A stretch of 64,000 nt of DNA from Colwellia sp. PAMC 20917 (GTDB lineage: Bacteria > Pseudomonadota > Gammaproteobacteria > Enterobacterales > Alteromonadaceae). Each line of letters begins with the position of its first letter. Position 1 is the first letter of the stretch. The stretch is from NCBI RefSeq assembly GCF_001767295.1, contig NZ_CP014944.1:2852001-2916000 (forward strand), read 5' to 3'. Below, one piece after another: positions 27,555-37,165 of the stretch. The notes beneath the pieces are model-generated. The model did no database searches. It was not told the DNA's origin and worked only from the letters and a program-made list of their open reading frames with translations. Position numbers and translations under genes: made by a program.

Positions 27555-27639
27555 CTGTAGATTATGCTGTTGATTCGCATAATCTACAGTGAATTTATTT
27601 TTGTAAAAGGAACAAAACAATTAAATAAATGTTTTGTTC
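27555..27639. other. Two adjacent strong hairpins between pckA and mrcA
   Basis: Hairpin 1 is a perfect 13-bp stem (CTGTAGATTATGC and GCATAATCTACAG, 27555-27589) with a 9-nt loop. Hairpin 2 is a perfect 10-bp stem (GAACAAAACA and TGTTTTGTTC, 27610-27639) with a 10-nt loop. Neither is followed by a clean T run, although hairpin 2 read on the minus strand is followed by CTTTTAC and could end mrcA transcription. No open frame covers them. Confidence 0.6.
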
Positions 27640-27764
27640 TGTAAGGAATAAGTTGCAAATGAAAGTTATAAAAGTCAAAAGCTGACAATAGCGACAAGTT
27701 ACAGCAAGTATCTCACTAACATTTGTCAGGCGACTAATGATATTGGAAGAAAATTACTGTCTGG

Positions 27765-30329
27765 TTAAAATATATCGCCGTTACTACTCTCATCAAAAAT
27801 ACGTGAACCATCAAGTATTTCACTACTATTATCTTGTGTTACTGATTCTGTTGGTGCGGTGCCAAACTGAAAGTATTCAAAAAAGCTGGTTTTATCTGTT
27901 TTATTGGTCAGTTTACCGCTGCTTTTATCAATGCGTACTGACACTATATCAACAGGCTGAATAAAAGGTTCTTCAGGATGAGCAACTAATGCAACTTCCA
28001 TAAAGTCTATCCAAGCTGGTTGTGCTGATTTTGCCCCAGCTTCGCCACCAGTAATTTGATATTTATCGAGATTACTATTATAACGTGTTTTACCCAAACT
28101 TCTGCCTGGGTCATCAAAGCCGACCCAAGAAGTAGTGACCAATCGACGGCTAAAACCTGAAAACCAGGCATCTTTTGATTGATTTGTTGTACCGGTTTTT
28201 CCTGCAATATCATGTCGTTTTAATGTTTGTGCGCGCCATCCTGTTCCTCGCCAAAATGGTTTCATTTGATAGTCTGAACCCCAAATTGCCGCATTTAATG
28301 CTTGTGTCACTAAAAAAGCGTTCTGCGGGCTAATCACTCGTTCAGCTTTAATAAGTGGACGTAGGTCTTTTTCAGCTAAAAGCTCAACCGGGACTGAGGA
28401 ATTATTAATATCTCGTTGCTCAATTTCTAGTGAACATATGTCACAGGCAATAGCTGGGTTTGCTTGGAAGAGGATTTTACCAAACGAATCTTCTATTCTA
28501 TCAATTAAATAGGGTCTGATTAAATAGCCGCCGTTCGCGAAGGTTGCGAATCCGGTGGCCACTTCTAATGGTGTTAGAGATGCAGAGCCTAGAGCAAGTG
28601 TTTCGTTTCGTGGTAAATCGTTAGGCACAAAGCCAAAGGCTGCTAAATGGGGAATTATTTTGTCTAATCCAACCGCTCTTAATAGTCTAACGGCGATAAC
28701 ATTTTTAGATTGTGCTAGTGCTAATCGAACCCGAATGTCGCCGTTATAAATAGGGGGAGAGTTTTCTGGACGCCAAACTGAACCTGAACTTTCATCCCAT
28801 TGGTTAATTGGCGCATCATTGACGAGTGTGGCTAAGGTGAAACCATTATCTAAAGCGGCGGAGTAAATAAAGGGTTTTATGTTAGAGCCCACTTGTCGTT
28901 TTGCCTGTGTAACCCGATTAAACTGGCTTTGCTGAAAGCTAAATCCGCCAATGGCTGCTTTTATAGCACCATTATCTGTTGATAAAGAAACGAGAGCAGA
29001 ACTCACTTCGGGTAGCTGGCTTAATGTAAAACCCTGCGCGGTTTTAATAACAAAGACAACATCGCCATATTGGAGTATTTCATTAGCAAGCTTAGGTGCA
29101 GCTCCCTGTTTTTCATCATTAATAAATTCGCGCGCCCACGACATGCCTTGCCATAATATATCGGCTTCTTGCAAAGTGATGTGGTTATTATCCTGATGAC
29201 CTAAAAATTTAATCGTCGCTGACTGTTCAGCAACACCTGTGATCACAGCAGGAAAAAGTGTCTGATAATTATCGATTTTATTAAGCGCTTTGATAACTTC
29301 ATCATCGCTGAGCTCAGCTACCTTATCAATAGGACTTGCGTTTTCAGTTAACTCTGGGCGTAAAGAAACGACTGCGCCGCGATACCCATGTCGCAAATCG
29401 TATGACAGTAAGTTATCGATTACTGCTTTTTGTGCTGCTCTTTGAAAGTCTGAATTCACTGTTAGATAAACATTGTAGCCACCGGTATAGGCAAGCTCTT
29501 TTCCATAGAGATCGACCATCTCTTGGTGTGCCATCTCTGCTATGTATGGCGCATTCAACTCAATTTCTACACTGTGTCTCTTGCCAGTAATCGGGGCTTG
29601 GTTTGCTTGTGCCATCTCTGTTGAGTTGATATAGCCTGCGCTATACATACGCTGTAAAACAATTGCGCGATTGGCCTTGGCGTTATCAGGCGAACTTATA
29701 GGGTTTCTGTTAGAAGGTGCTTTAGGTAAACCAGCAAGTACCGCTATCTGGGCCAGTGTTAAGTCTTTAACATCTTTACCGTAATATACTTGTGCTGCTG
29801 CGCCAAAACCAAAGCTACGATGGCTTAACGGTATTTTATTCATGTACAGGGCGAGTATTTCATCTTTTGTGAGTAAACTTTCAATATGGAAAGTTAAAAA
29901 TATTTCACGGATTTTGCGAGTGTAGGTGACTTCAGAGGTTAAGAAAAAGTTTCGTGCCACTTGCATGGTAATGGTACTTGCACCCCCTTTGTTTTGTCCC
30001 ATCAGTTTACCGAGTACAGCTCTGCCTAGTCCAATTGGGTCGACGCCAAAATGTGAATAAAAGCGATCGTCTTCACTGGCTAAAATGGCGTTAATTAGTT
30101 GCTGTGGAAATTCGTTAAGCTTTAAGGGAATGCGTTTTTTTTCGCCAAACTGATTGATTAACTTATTATCGGCACTAAAAATTTGCATCGGCGTTTGCCA
30201 TTGCATGTCTTTTAATGAAGCCACACTGGGTAATTCACTACGCATTGATAAATATAAAGCGGCTAAAGACAAACAAGCTAAAAGTATAAAGATTAGCCCT
30301 ACTTTTATGAGGCGTTTAAATAAAAGCAC
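27765..30329 (-). CDS. mrcA: Penicillin-binding protein 1A (MrcA)
   Basis: MrcA is a bifunctional class A peptidoglycan synthase: a glycosyltransferase joined to a transpeptidase, anchored in the inner membrane. The 854-residue protein has an N-terminal helix (VGLIFILLACLSLAALYLS). The GT51 domain carries ILASEDDRFYSHFGVD and GGASTITMQVARNFFL. The OB-like insert typical of PBP1A follows, then the transpeptidase with SxxK in QVGSNIKPFIYSAAL, SKN in AQSKNVIAVRLL and KTGTTNQSKDAWF. It is divergent from pilM, the standard order in gammaproteobacteria. The C-terminal tail after residue 800 is polar and Ser/Asp-rich. Confidence 0.96.
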   Translation of the reverse strand: MLLFKRLIKVGLIFILLACLSLAALYLSMRSELPSVASLKDMQWQTPMQIFSADNKLINQFGEKKRIPLKLNEFPQQLINAILASEDDRFYSHFGVDPIGLGRAVLGKLMGQNKGGASTITMQVARNFFLTSEVTYTRKIREIFLTFHIESLLTKDEILALYMNKIPLSHRSFGFGAAAQVYYGKDVKDLTLAQIAVLAGLPKAPSNRNPISSPDNAKANRAIVLQRMYSAGYINSTEMAQANQAPITGKRHSVEIELNAPYIAEMAHQEMVDLYGKELAYTGGYNVYLTVNSDFQRAAQKAVIDNLLSYDLRHGYRGAVVSLRPELTENASPIDKVAELSDDEVIKALNKIDNYQTLFPAVITGVAEQSATIKFLGHQDNNHITLQEADILWQGMSWAREFINDEKQGAAPKLANEILQYGDVVFVIKTAQGFTLSQLPEVSSALVSLSTDNGAIKAAIGGFSFQQSQFNRVTQAKRQVGSNIKPFIYSAALDNGFTLATLVNDAPINQWDESSGSVWRPENSPPIYNGDIRVRLALAQSKNVIAVRLLRAVGLDKIIPHLAAFGFVPNDLPRNETLALGSASLTPLEVATGFATFANGGYLIRPYLIDRIEDSFGKILFQANPAIACDICSLEIEQRDINNSSVPVELLAEKDLRPLIKAERVISPQNAFLVTQALNAAIWGSDYQMKPFWRGTGWRAQTLKRHDIAGKTGTTNQSKDAWFSGFSRRLVTTSWVGFDDPGRSLGKTRYNSNLDKYQITGGEAGAKSAQPAWIDFMEVALVAHPEEPFIQPVDIVSVRIDKSSGKLTNKTDKTSFFEYFQFGTAPTESVTQDNSSEILDGSRIFDESSNGDIF

Positions 30330-30514
30330 TAAATTTTTCTCTCAATATTGGACAAAAAAACGATTAATAACACTAGTATATCCTTTAAAAGCATGTAATA
30401 AATGTATTTATCACAGGTTTATGCCTAATATAAAGCAATGCAATAATGTTTATTTAAATTTATTTATTTAAATTGTGTCGTTATTAGTGAATTTACTCAT
30501 ATTAGTAGGATGTT

Positions 30515-31594
30515 ATGCTCAGCAGTCTTTTTAAAAAGAATACATCTTTAATAGTTGGTATTGATATTGGTTCTCATGCAATAAAAGCGGTTTTGTTAAG
30601 TCAAGATGATGAAGGGTATGTGCTAGAAGCATTAGCAACAGAAGTTATGCCCCGTGGTGCTATTATTGATCGAGAAATCCAAGACATTGATGCCGTTGGC
30701 AAAGTTGTTACTAAAATCAGAAAAGAAATTACCTCTTCAGTCAATCAAGCTGCAGCAGCCGTTTCTGGACAAACCGTTATTACTAAAGTTATCTATATGG
30801 ACGTTAATTTGTCTGAGCACGAGCTCGCCAGTCAAATTGAAATTGAAGCCGATAGTTTAATTCCTTACCCTTTAGATGAGGTTAGTTTAGATTTTGAAAA
30901 ACTGGACATTAATGAATCAGACCCAACCAAGGTTAATGTTTTATTAAGTGCTGCTCGAACCGAATCAGTAGAAGCGAGAGTTGCGGCTTTAGAATTGGGA
31001 GGATTTCAAACTAAGGTTATTGATGTTGAGTCATATGCCGTGAGTCGAGCCTACGATTTAAGTTTATCGCAATTACCCGATGATGCTAAAGACAAAACGG
31101 TTGCTATAGTTGATGTGGGCGCGGTGATGACCTTGTTTTCGGTGACTGATGCTGGCGCACATATTTATAGCCGTGATCAACTCTTTGGCGGCGAACAATA
31201 CACTCGATCAATTGTTTCATATTACAATCAAACCTTTGAAGAAGCTGAGCATGCCAAAATAACGAATGATTTGCCGCCTAATTATACCTTTGAAGTTTTA
31301 GGACCGTTTCACACCATTTTTACACAGCAAATTCGCCGTGCAATACAAATGTTTTTAACCTCTAGCGGGAAAAAGAAAATAGATTATATTATTGTTTCAG
31401 GTGGTAGTGCTAATGTTGAAGGTCTTGAAGCCTTGTTAACTGAAGAATTAGGTATCCATACTATTATTGCAAATCCTTTTAAATCGATGACCGTTGCCGA
31501 CAGTGTAGATAAAGATGTGTTAGATAAAACCGCCGCTCAATATATGGTAGCAGCAGGTTTAGCATTGAGGAGCTTTGTTTCATGGCATTTATAA
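30515..31594 (+). CDS. pilM: Type IV pilus assembly ATPase-like protein PilM
   Basis: PilM is a cytoplasmic actin-like (FtsA fold) protein that binds the PilN N-terminus in the pilus alignment complex. The 359 residues include nucleotide motifs VGIDIGSHAIKAVLL, AIVDVGAVMTLFSV and IIVSGGSANVEGL. It is the first gene of pilMNOPQ, overlaps pilN by 13 bp, and is preceded by TAGGA 7-8 bp before the ATG. The operon lies divergent to mrcA, as in Pseudomonas and Shewanella. Confidence 0.95.
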   Translation: MLSSLFKKNTSLIVGIDIGSHAIKAVLLSQDDEGYVLEALATEVMPRGAIIDREIQDIDAVGKVVTKIRKEITSSVNQAAAAVSGQTVITKVIYMDVNLSEHELASQIEIEADSLIPYPLDEVSLDFEKLDINESDPTKVNVLLSAARTESVEARVAALELGGFQTKVIDVESYAVSRAYDLSLSQLPDDAKDKTVAIVDVGAVMTLFSVTDAGAHIYSRDQLFGGEQYTRSIVSYYNQTFEEAEHAKITNDLPPNYTFEVLGPFHTIFTQQIRRAIQMFLTSSGKKKIDYIIVSGGSANVEGLEALLTEELGIHTIIANPFKSMTVADSVDKDVLDKTAAQYMVAAGLALRSFVSWHL

Positions 31595-32172
31595 ATCTAC
31601 TCCCATGGCGCGAAGAAGCCGAAAAAGCCAAACAACGTGAGTATTTTACCCTACTTACTATTGTTGCCGTAATCGCCTTCGCACTGGTTTTTATTATTAG
31701 TCAATTTTACCAAATGCGTATTGATGGTCAAAATTCACGTAATCAGTTTTTAAAAACAGAAATTGCTCTTCTAGACGCCCGTATTATAAAAATTAAAAAC
31801 TTAAACGAAAAGAAAAAAGAATTACAAAAAAGAACTCAAGTGGTCGAACAACTTCAGCGCAGCCGAAATGTGGGTACCCAAGTTTTTGATGAGATAGCTA
31901 AAATAGTGCCAACAGGTGTTTATTTGACCCGTCTTGAAAAACAGGGCAACAGTATTAACATCGTTGGCAAAAGTGAATCGAATAACCATTTAGCGAATAT
32001 GATCCGTGAAATAGAGCGCTCGGTGTTATTTACCGATGCAATCTTAGAATCTATTACGACCAATGAAGCAAAAAACAAATTATTGAGTGACTTTAAAATG
32101 CGGGTGCGTATTAAAGGCTTATTAAATAGTGGAGATGACGGAAAAGTGATCACTAACGGAGGTAAATCATGA
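31582..32172 (+). CDS. pilN: Type IV pilus assembly protein PilN
   Basis: This 196-residue bitopic inner-membrane protein starts with the conserved PilM-binding peptide MAFINLLPWREEAEKAKQRE. One membrane helix (about 22-42, YFTLLTIVAVIAFALVFII), a coiled-coil and a ferredoxin-like periplasmic domain follow. It pairs with PilO. It overlaps pilM by 13 bp and pilO by 4 bp. Confidence 0.95.
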   Translation: MAFINLLPWREEAEKAKQREYFTLLTIVAVIAFALVFIISQFYQMRIDGQNSRNQFLKTEIALLDARIIKIKNLNEKKKELQKRTQVVEQLQRSRNVGTQVFDEIAKIVPTGVYLTRLEKQGNSINIVGKSESNNHLANMIREIERSVLFTDAILESITTNEAKNKLLSDFKMRVRIKGLLNSGDDGKVITNGGKS

Positions 32173-32777
32173 ACATAGATTTAACTCAATTCTTTGAACA
32201 ATTTGAAGGTTTAGAGGCTGATAACGTTGGACAGTGGCCAAAAGCAGCCAAAATAACATTAGCCGTTTTTATCGCTATCGTGGTTTTGGTTTTAGGTTAT
32301 TTTTTATTAATCAGTGATAAAATAACAACACTCGATAATTACGCGGCGGAAGAAGTTACACTAAAAAGCCAATATAAAATAAAATACCATGTTGCTGCCA
32401 ATTTAGAATTATTTGAGCAGCAAATGAAAGAAGCAGAAGCCTTGTTTGCCAATCAATTAAGAAGTTTGCCTGAAAGTCATGAAACCCCTGGTTTACTTGA
32501 TGATATAACTTTTGTTGGGACAACAAGTGGGCTGAAATTTGTTAAGCTTAATTGGCAGCCAGAAGTAACTCGTGAAATTTATATTGAACTTCCTATTGAT
32601 ATTGAAGTGGTTGGTTCTTATCATGAGTTTGGTAACTTTGTCAGTAAAATTGCTGGGTTACCTCGTATTGTTACTTTGCATGACTTTGATGTCGATATTA
32701 ACAATATGGAAAATGGTTTACTGGGTTTAAAACTACAAGCAAAAACTTACCGTTATCGAGAGGCTGAAGAAAAATGA
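32169..32777 (+). CDS. pilO: Type IV pilus assembly protein PilO
   Basis: This 202-residue inner-membrane protein has one helix near 30-50 (ITLAVFIAIVVLVLGYFLL), a coiled-coil region and a C-terminal ferredoxin-like domain (IYIELPIDIEVVGSYHEFG, PRIVTLHDF). It forms the PilN-PilO heterodimer linking the motor complex to PilP and PilQ. It overlaps both neighbours by 4 bp. Confidence 0.95.
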   Translation: MNIDLTQFFEQFEGLEADNVGQWPKAAKITLAVFIAIVVLVLGYFLLISDKITTLDNYAAEEVTLKSQYKIKYHVAANLELFEQQMKEAEALFANQLRSLPESHETPGLLDDITFVGTTSGLKFVKLNWQPEVTREIYIELPIDIEVVGSYHEFGNFVSKIAGLPRIVTLHDFDVDINNMENGLLGLKLQAKTYRYREAEEK

Positions 32778-33313
32778 AAAAGTCAGTCTTATTTATTGCG
32801 CTTGTTATCAGTGTCAGTGGTTGCTTTGATGATACCAGTGATTTACGTACCCATATAGCGACAGTGCAGGCAAATACACCCAATGTTATTAAGCCTATGC
32901 CGGTAATTTCAAAGTTTGGTCATTTTGACTATTCAGCGCAAGGGTTACGAAGTCCATTTGATAAACCAGAAGTTGAAGCAATCCAACAGAAAATTCAACA
33001 GATGTCAGGATGTTTGAGTCCAGATCCTCGTCGCCGTAAGCAGCCCTTGGAAAAGTATCCGCTCAGCAACTTATCAATGCGAGGAACTTTAGGAGAACAA
33101 GAGATTATTTGGGCACTTGTTGAGGCATCTGATGCAACCTTACATCGAGTTGCTGTTGGAAGTTATTTAGGATTGAATCATGGTCGCATTACAATGGTGA
33201 ATCCATTTGATGTTAAAGTTAGAGAATTAATTGCTGATGGCGCTGGTTGTTGGGTCGAACGTGAAACGACACTTAAAATGGTCAAGTCAGGTACAGAGGG
33301 GCAAGGGAAGTAA
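32774..33313 (+). CDS. pilP: Type IV pilus inner-membrane lipoprotein PilP
   Basis: The 179-residue lipoprotein has signal MKKSVLFIALVISVSGC (lipobox VSGC), a flexible region to about residue 65 including the YSAQGLRSPFDKP motif, and a C-terminal beta domain (LSNLSMRGTLGEQEIIWAL). It binds PilN/PilO and the N0 domain of the PilQ secretin. Its stop overlaps the pilQ start by one base. Confidence 0.93.
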   Translation: MKKSVLFIALVISVSGCFDDTSDLRTHIATVQANTPNVIKPMPVISKFGHFDYSAQGLRSPFDKPEVEAIQQKIQQMSGCLSPDPRRRKQPLEKYPLSNLSMRGTLGEQEIIWALVEASDATLHRVAVGSYLGLNHGRITMVNPFDVKVRELIADGAGCWVERETTLKMVKSGTEGQGK

Positions 33314-35370
33314 TGTTGCTATTTAATAAAATAAAAAGTCATCCGACAGTTACATTAACGGTAACGCGAAGTGTTATCACCGCAGTGATGCTCTATTCTT
33401 TGGCTTTTTCGGCATGGTCTAGTGATCTAATAGGTATTAAATATAATACTTTACAGAACGATGAAATAGAGTTGCAGTTTGAACTCACCGAAACCATTGT
33501 TAATCCACCCGTGATGAAAACGGCGATGAATCCTGCTCAAATCACCATTACCTTTGATGCCAATGAGTTTAATGAAAAGTTATTAAAAACCATTGTTGAA
33601 CATGCCGGTGTTAGTCATGTTAGCGTGCAAAAATTAGCGGGAAAAGTGGTTGCTACGGTTCACTTAGATCAACTGTCCGTTTTTGATATTAAGCAAAATG
33701 GTAAGATCTTCTCATTAATTCTCAATAAAGGTGTGGGCGACTCGCCGATCACCAAGGTAAATCCATTAGGTAATACCTTTATTAACAACATTGATTCGAT
33801 AGATTTTCGTAATGGTGAAAATAACGAAGCACAAATACTGGTTTACCTTGATGACAGTATGGTTGCTGTTGATGTGACAGACAAGCTCGGTAAGTTGTAT
33901 ATCGAATTCCATAACACCCAAATTATTGACGACTTACTTTATAAATTAGATGTTACCGACTTTGGTACGTTAGTTACTGGCATCGAAACCTTTAGAGATG
34001 GACGTAATGCCAAGTTTATTGTCGAGATCAATAGTGATTTTACTTTTAAGCATCAACAGATTAATAATGTTTTTTCATTAACTGTTGTTAAAAATGATAA
34101 AGCGCCCGGTTACTTAGAAGAAGATGGTGATTTTAGTGGTCGCGCTATTTCTTTAAATTTTCAAGACATTCCTGTTCGTACCGTTTTACAAATTATTGCT
34201 GATTACAATGGCTTTAACTTAGTGACCAGCGACAGTGTCTCTGGAAATGTGACTTTGCGTTTAGACGGCGTGCCATGGGATCAGGCCCTTGATATCATAT
34301 TAAAAGTTAAAGGCTTAGATAAGCGTATGGAAGGCAACATTTTAATGGTTGCTCCGAGCGACGAACTTTCTGCCCGTGAAGCACGTGATTTACAAGCTAA
34401 ACAGCAAGTCGCTGAACTTGCGCCACTCTACTCTGAATATGTACAAGTAAATTATGCTAAGGCAACCGACTTTGCTAACTTAATTAAAAATGATGACAAT
34501 AGTATTTTGTCATCACGTGGCAGTGTCAGTGTTGACGAGCGAACAAATACCTTATTAATTCGTGATACGGCGAAAAGTATTGAAGATATAAAGCGTATGG
34601 TTAATGTTTTAGATATTCCTGTACGACAAGTGATTATCGAAGCGCGTATGGTCACAGTAAAAGACAGCATTAATGAAGAGTTAGGTATACGCTGGGGGGT
34701 TACTGATACTGACGGTGAATATGCGGGCTCTGGCTCCTTAGAGGGTGCTAATTCTGCAGCAAGTGGACTGGTACCTAATTTAGCTGACCGATTAAATGTA
34801 AACTTACCCGTAGCAAACCCAGCAGGTAGTATTGCTTTTCAAGTGGCACGATTAGCCGATGGTACTATATTGGATCTTGAGTTGAGCGCGATGGAGAAAG
34901 AAAATAAGGGTGAAATTATCGCAAGCCCAAGAATTACTACGGCAAATCAAAAACAAGCGTATATTGAACAGGGGGTCGAAATTCCCTATCAAGAAGCATC
35001 GTCAAGTGGCGCGACGTCAACTCAATTTAAAAAAGCTGTGCTTAGTTTAACGGTAACACCACACATTACCCCAGACGATCGTATTATTCTTGATTTAGTC
35101 GTCACTCAAGATACCGTCTCTGATGTACAAAGTGGCCAAGCACCCGCAATTGATACTCAGCGAATAGGTACACAAGTGCTAGTTAATAATGGCGAAACGA
35201 TTGTTCTTGGCGGAATTTATCAACAAGCAATTATCAGTACAGTATCAAAAGTACCTGTTTTAGGCGATATTCCCTATTTTGGTTGGCTATTTAGAAATAG
35301 CAACAACTTTAATGAGAAAAAAGAATTATTAATTTTTGTGACACCACGCATCGTAACTGAGCGTTTTTAA
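33313..35370 (+). CDS. pilQ: Type IV pilus secretin PilQ
   Basis: PilQ is the outer-membrane channel for the pilus fibre. The 685-residue protein has an N-terminal signal region (VITAVMLYSLAFSAWSSD), one to two AMIN domains (about 35-250), the secretin/TonB short N-terminal domain (ISLNFQDIPVRTVLQIIAD), an N1 domain with DERTNTLLIRDT, and the secretin core ending VPVLGDIPYFGWLFRNS and ELLIFVTPRIV. It ends the operon; aroK follows after 157 bp with its own likely promoter. No obvious terminator is visible between them. Confidence 0.96.
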   Translation: MLLFNKIKSHPTVTLTVTRSVITAVMLYSLAFSAWSSDLIGIKYNTLQNDEIELQFELTETIVNPPVMKTAMNPAQITITFDANEFNEKLLKTIVEHAGVSHVSVQKLAGKVVATVHLDQLSVFDIKQNGKIFSLILNKGVGDSPITKVNPLGNTFINNIDSIDFRNGENNEAQILVYLDDSMVAVDVTDKLGKLYIEFHNTQIIDDLLYKLDVTDFGTLVTGIETFRDGRNAKFIVEINSDFTFKHQQINNVFSLTVVKNDKAPGYLEEDGDFSGRAISLNFQDIPVRTVLQIIADYNGFNLVTSDSVSGNVTLRLDGVPWDQALDIILKVKGLDKRMEGNILMVAPSDELSAREARDLQAKQQVAELAPLYSEYVQVNYAKATDFANLIKNDDNSILSSRGSVSVDERTNTLLIRDTAKSIEDIKRMVNVLDIPVRQVIIEARMVTVKDSINEELGIRWGVTDTDGEYAGSGSLEGANSAASGLVPNLADRLNVNLPVANPAGSIAFQVARLADGTILDLELSAMEKENKGEIIASPRITTANQKQAYIEQGVEIPYQEASSSGATSTQFKKAVLSLTVTPHITPDDRIILDLVVTQDTVSDVQSGQAPAIDTQRIGTQVLVNNGETIVLGGIYQQAIISTVSKVPVLGDIPYFGWLFRNSNNFNEKKELLIFVTPRIVTERF

Positions 35371-35527
35371 ACAACTTTGTGAGTTACTGAGTAATTTCAT
35401 TTTATTTTCGTCTTAGTTAACTTGCAATGTACACCGAACAATTGCGATAATTACGCCCTCAAAATTTTCGGAGGGGGTTCCCTCATATTTGTAAACGTAA
35501 TTATTTATACGAGCTGAAGTTAATCTA

Positions 35528-36046
35528 ATGGCAGAAAAACGTAATATTTTCCTTATCGGCCCTATGGGCGCTGGTAAAAGCACAATTGGTAGAGAATTAG
35601 CTGATAGGCTACATCTTGAGTTTTTTGACTCTGATCAGGAAATAGAGCGCCGAACAGGTGCAGACATCGCATGGGTTTTTGATCTTGAAGGCGAAGAAGG
35701 CTTTCGCAAAAGAGAAGAAGGTGTAATTGAAGACTTAAGTGAAAAACAAGGTATTGTTTTAGCGACTGGTGGTGGTTCAGTGATAAGTACACAAGTACGT
35801 AATCGCTTATCGGCACGAGGCATAGTTGTCTATTTAGAAACAACTATCGACAAGCAAGTGGCTCGTACGCAGCGTGATCGTAAACGTCCATTGTTGCAAA
35901 CCTCTGAAGAACCACGCACAGTACTTGAAAATCTAGCAATAGAACGCAATCCTTTATATGAAGAAATTGCTGACGTTATTGTAAAAACAGATGATCAAAG
36001 TGCTAAAGTTGTTGCCCATAAAATTGTTGAGCGCTTAGATTTCTAA
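35528..36046 (+). CDS. aroK: Shikimate kinase I AroK
   Basis: AroK phosphorylates shikimate at the 3-OH in the chorismate pathway. The 172-residue P-loop kinase has GPMGAGKST at residues 11-19, shikimate-binding [16 protein letters not shown] with [18 protein letters not shown], and the lid arginine in RDRKRPLL. A short hairpin (GAGGG/CCCTC, 35471-35484) lies in its leader. It is followed 31 bp later by aroB in the conserved aroK-aroB-damX-dam order. Confidence 0.97.
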   Translation: MAEKRNIFLIGPMGAGKSTIGRELADRLHLEFFDSDQEIERRTGADIAWVFDLEGEEGFRKREEGVIEDLSEKQGIVLATGGGSVISTQVRNRLSARGIVVYLETTIDKQVARTQRDRKRPLLQTSEEPRTVLENLAIERNPLYEEIADVIVKTDDQSAKVVAHKIVERLDF

Positions 36047-36077
36047 AAGCGGCTAGGCACTCAAAAAAGACCTAAAA

Positions 36078-37142
36078 ATGACAACGCTAAATGTTGAACT
36101 CGGTACACGCAGTTACCCCATCTATATTGATAGTGGACTATTAACTAATAATAGTCTGCTTACTCAGCATATTCGTGGTAAACGAGTATGTATTGTTTCT
36201 AATAATATTGTTAAGCCGCTATATCTTGCTACTTTAAAAGCAAAACTAAGCGCTTTCGACGTTGACGAAATAATACTACCTGATGGAGAAGCTCAAAAGT
36301 CACTCGCAAACTTTGATGTGATCATGTCACATTTATTGGCCAATGGTCATGGGCGAGATTCGACGTTAATTGCTTTAGGTGGCGGCGTTATTGGTGATAT
36401 TACCGGCTTTGCAGCCGCATGTTACCAACGCGGAATCAACTTTATTCAAGTTCCAACCACATTACTTTCACAAGTCGACTCTTCTGTCGGTGGTAAGACA
36501 GCGGTTAATCATCCTTTAGGTAAAAACATGATTGGCGCTTTCTACCAGCCAAAAGCTGTTCTTATTGATATTGATAGCCTTAGCACTTTACCTATCCGCG
36601 AATTCAATGCGGGCATGGCTGAGGTGATTAAGTACGGTATCTTAGGTGATAGTGATTTTTTTGCTTGGTTAGAAAGCAATATTGAAAAAATAAAATCAGC
36701 GGATAAAAACACACTGATTGAAATGGTTAAAACTTGCTGTCAATGCAAGGCAGATATTGTTGCCGCTGATGAGACCGAATCAGGCGTAAGGGCATTATTG
36801 AATTTAGGCCATACCTTTGGTCATGCTATCGAAGCCGATCAAGGTTACGGTAACTGGCTTCATGGTGAAGCTGTCGCTACTGGCATGGTACTTGCCTCTA
36901 AGTTATCAGTAGCAATGAATTTGCTTGAAGCGTCAGATCTTCGTCGTATAGAAACATTAATTGCCGCGTTTGATTTACCATTAATAGCGCCTGAAAGTAT
37001 GGGCTTTGAAGAATTTATTTGTCACATGCGTCGTGACAAAAAGAATTTGGCAGGTGTATTACGTTTAATCGTACCCACCGCTATTGGTCAATCAGAAATG
37101 CGTGATGATATTAGTGAGGAGATGCTTCAACAAATTCTGTAA
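36078..37142 (+). CDS. aroB: 3-dehydroquinate synthase AroB
   Basis: AroB converts DAHP to 3-dehydroquinate using NAD and a divalent metal. The 354-residue protein shows [56 protein letters not shown] and the metal histidines in [12 protein letters not shown] and [12 protein letters not shown]. It is co-transcribed with aroK and damX. Confidence 0.97.
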   Translation: MTTLNVELGTRSYPIYIDSGLLTNNSLLTQHIRGKRVCIVSNNIVKPLYLATLKAKLSAFDVDEIILPDGEAQKSLANFDVIMSHLLANGHGRDSTLIALGGGVIGDITGFAAACYQRGINFIQVPTTLLSQVDSSVGGKTAVNHPLGKNMIGAFYQPKAVLIDIDSLSTLPIREFNAGMAEVIKYGILGDSDFFAWLESNIEKIKSADKNTLIEMVKTCCQCKADIVAADETESGVRALLNLGHTFGHAIEADQGYGNWLHGEAVATGMVLASKLSVAMNLLEASDLRRIETLIAAFDLPLIAPESMGFEEFICHMRRDKKNLAGVLRLIVPTAIGQSEMRDDISEEMLQQIL

Positions 37143-37165
37143 TTTTAATACAGAACAGGTGAAAC

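Noticed and set aside
27765..30471. Several open frames on the plus strand within and beside mrcA
   Set aside because: They are antisense to a secure gene and lack ribosome sites or recognisable features.
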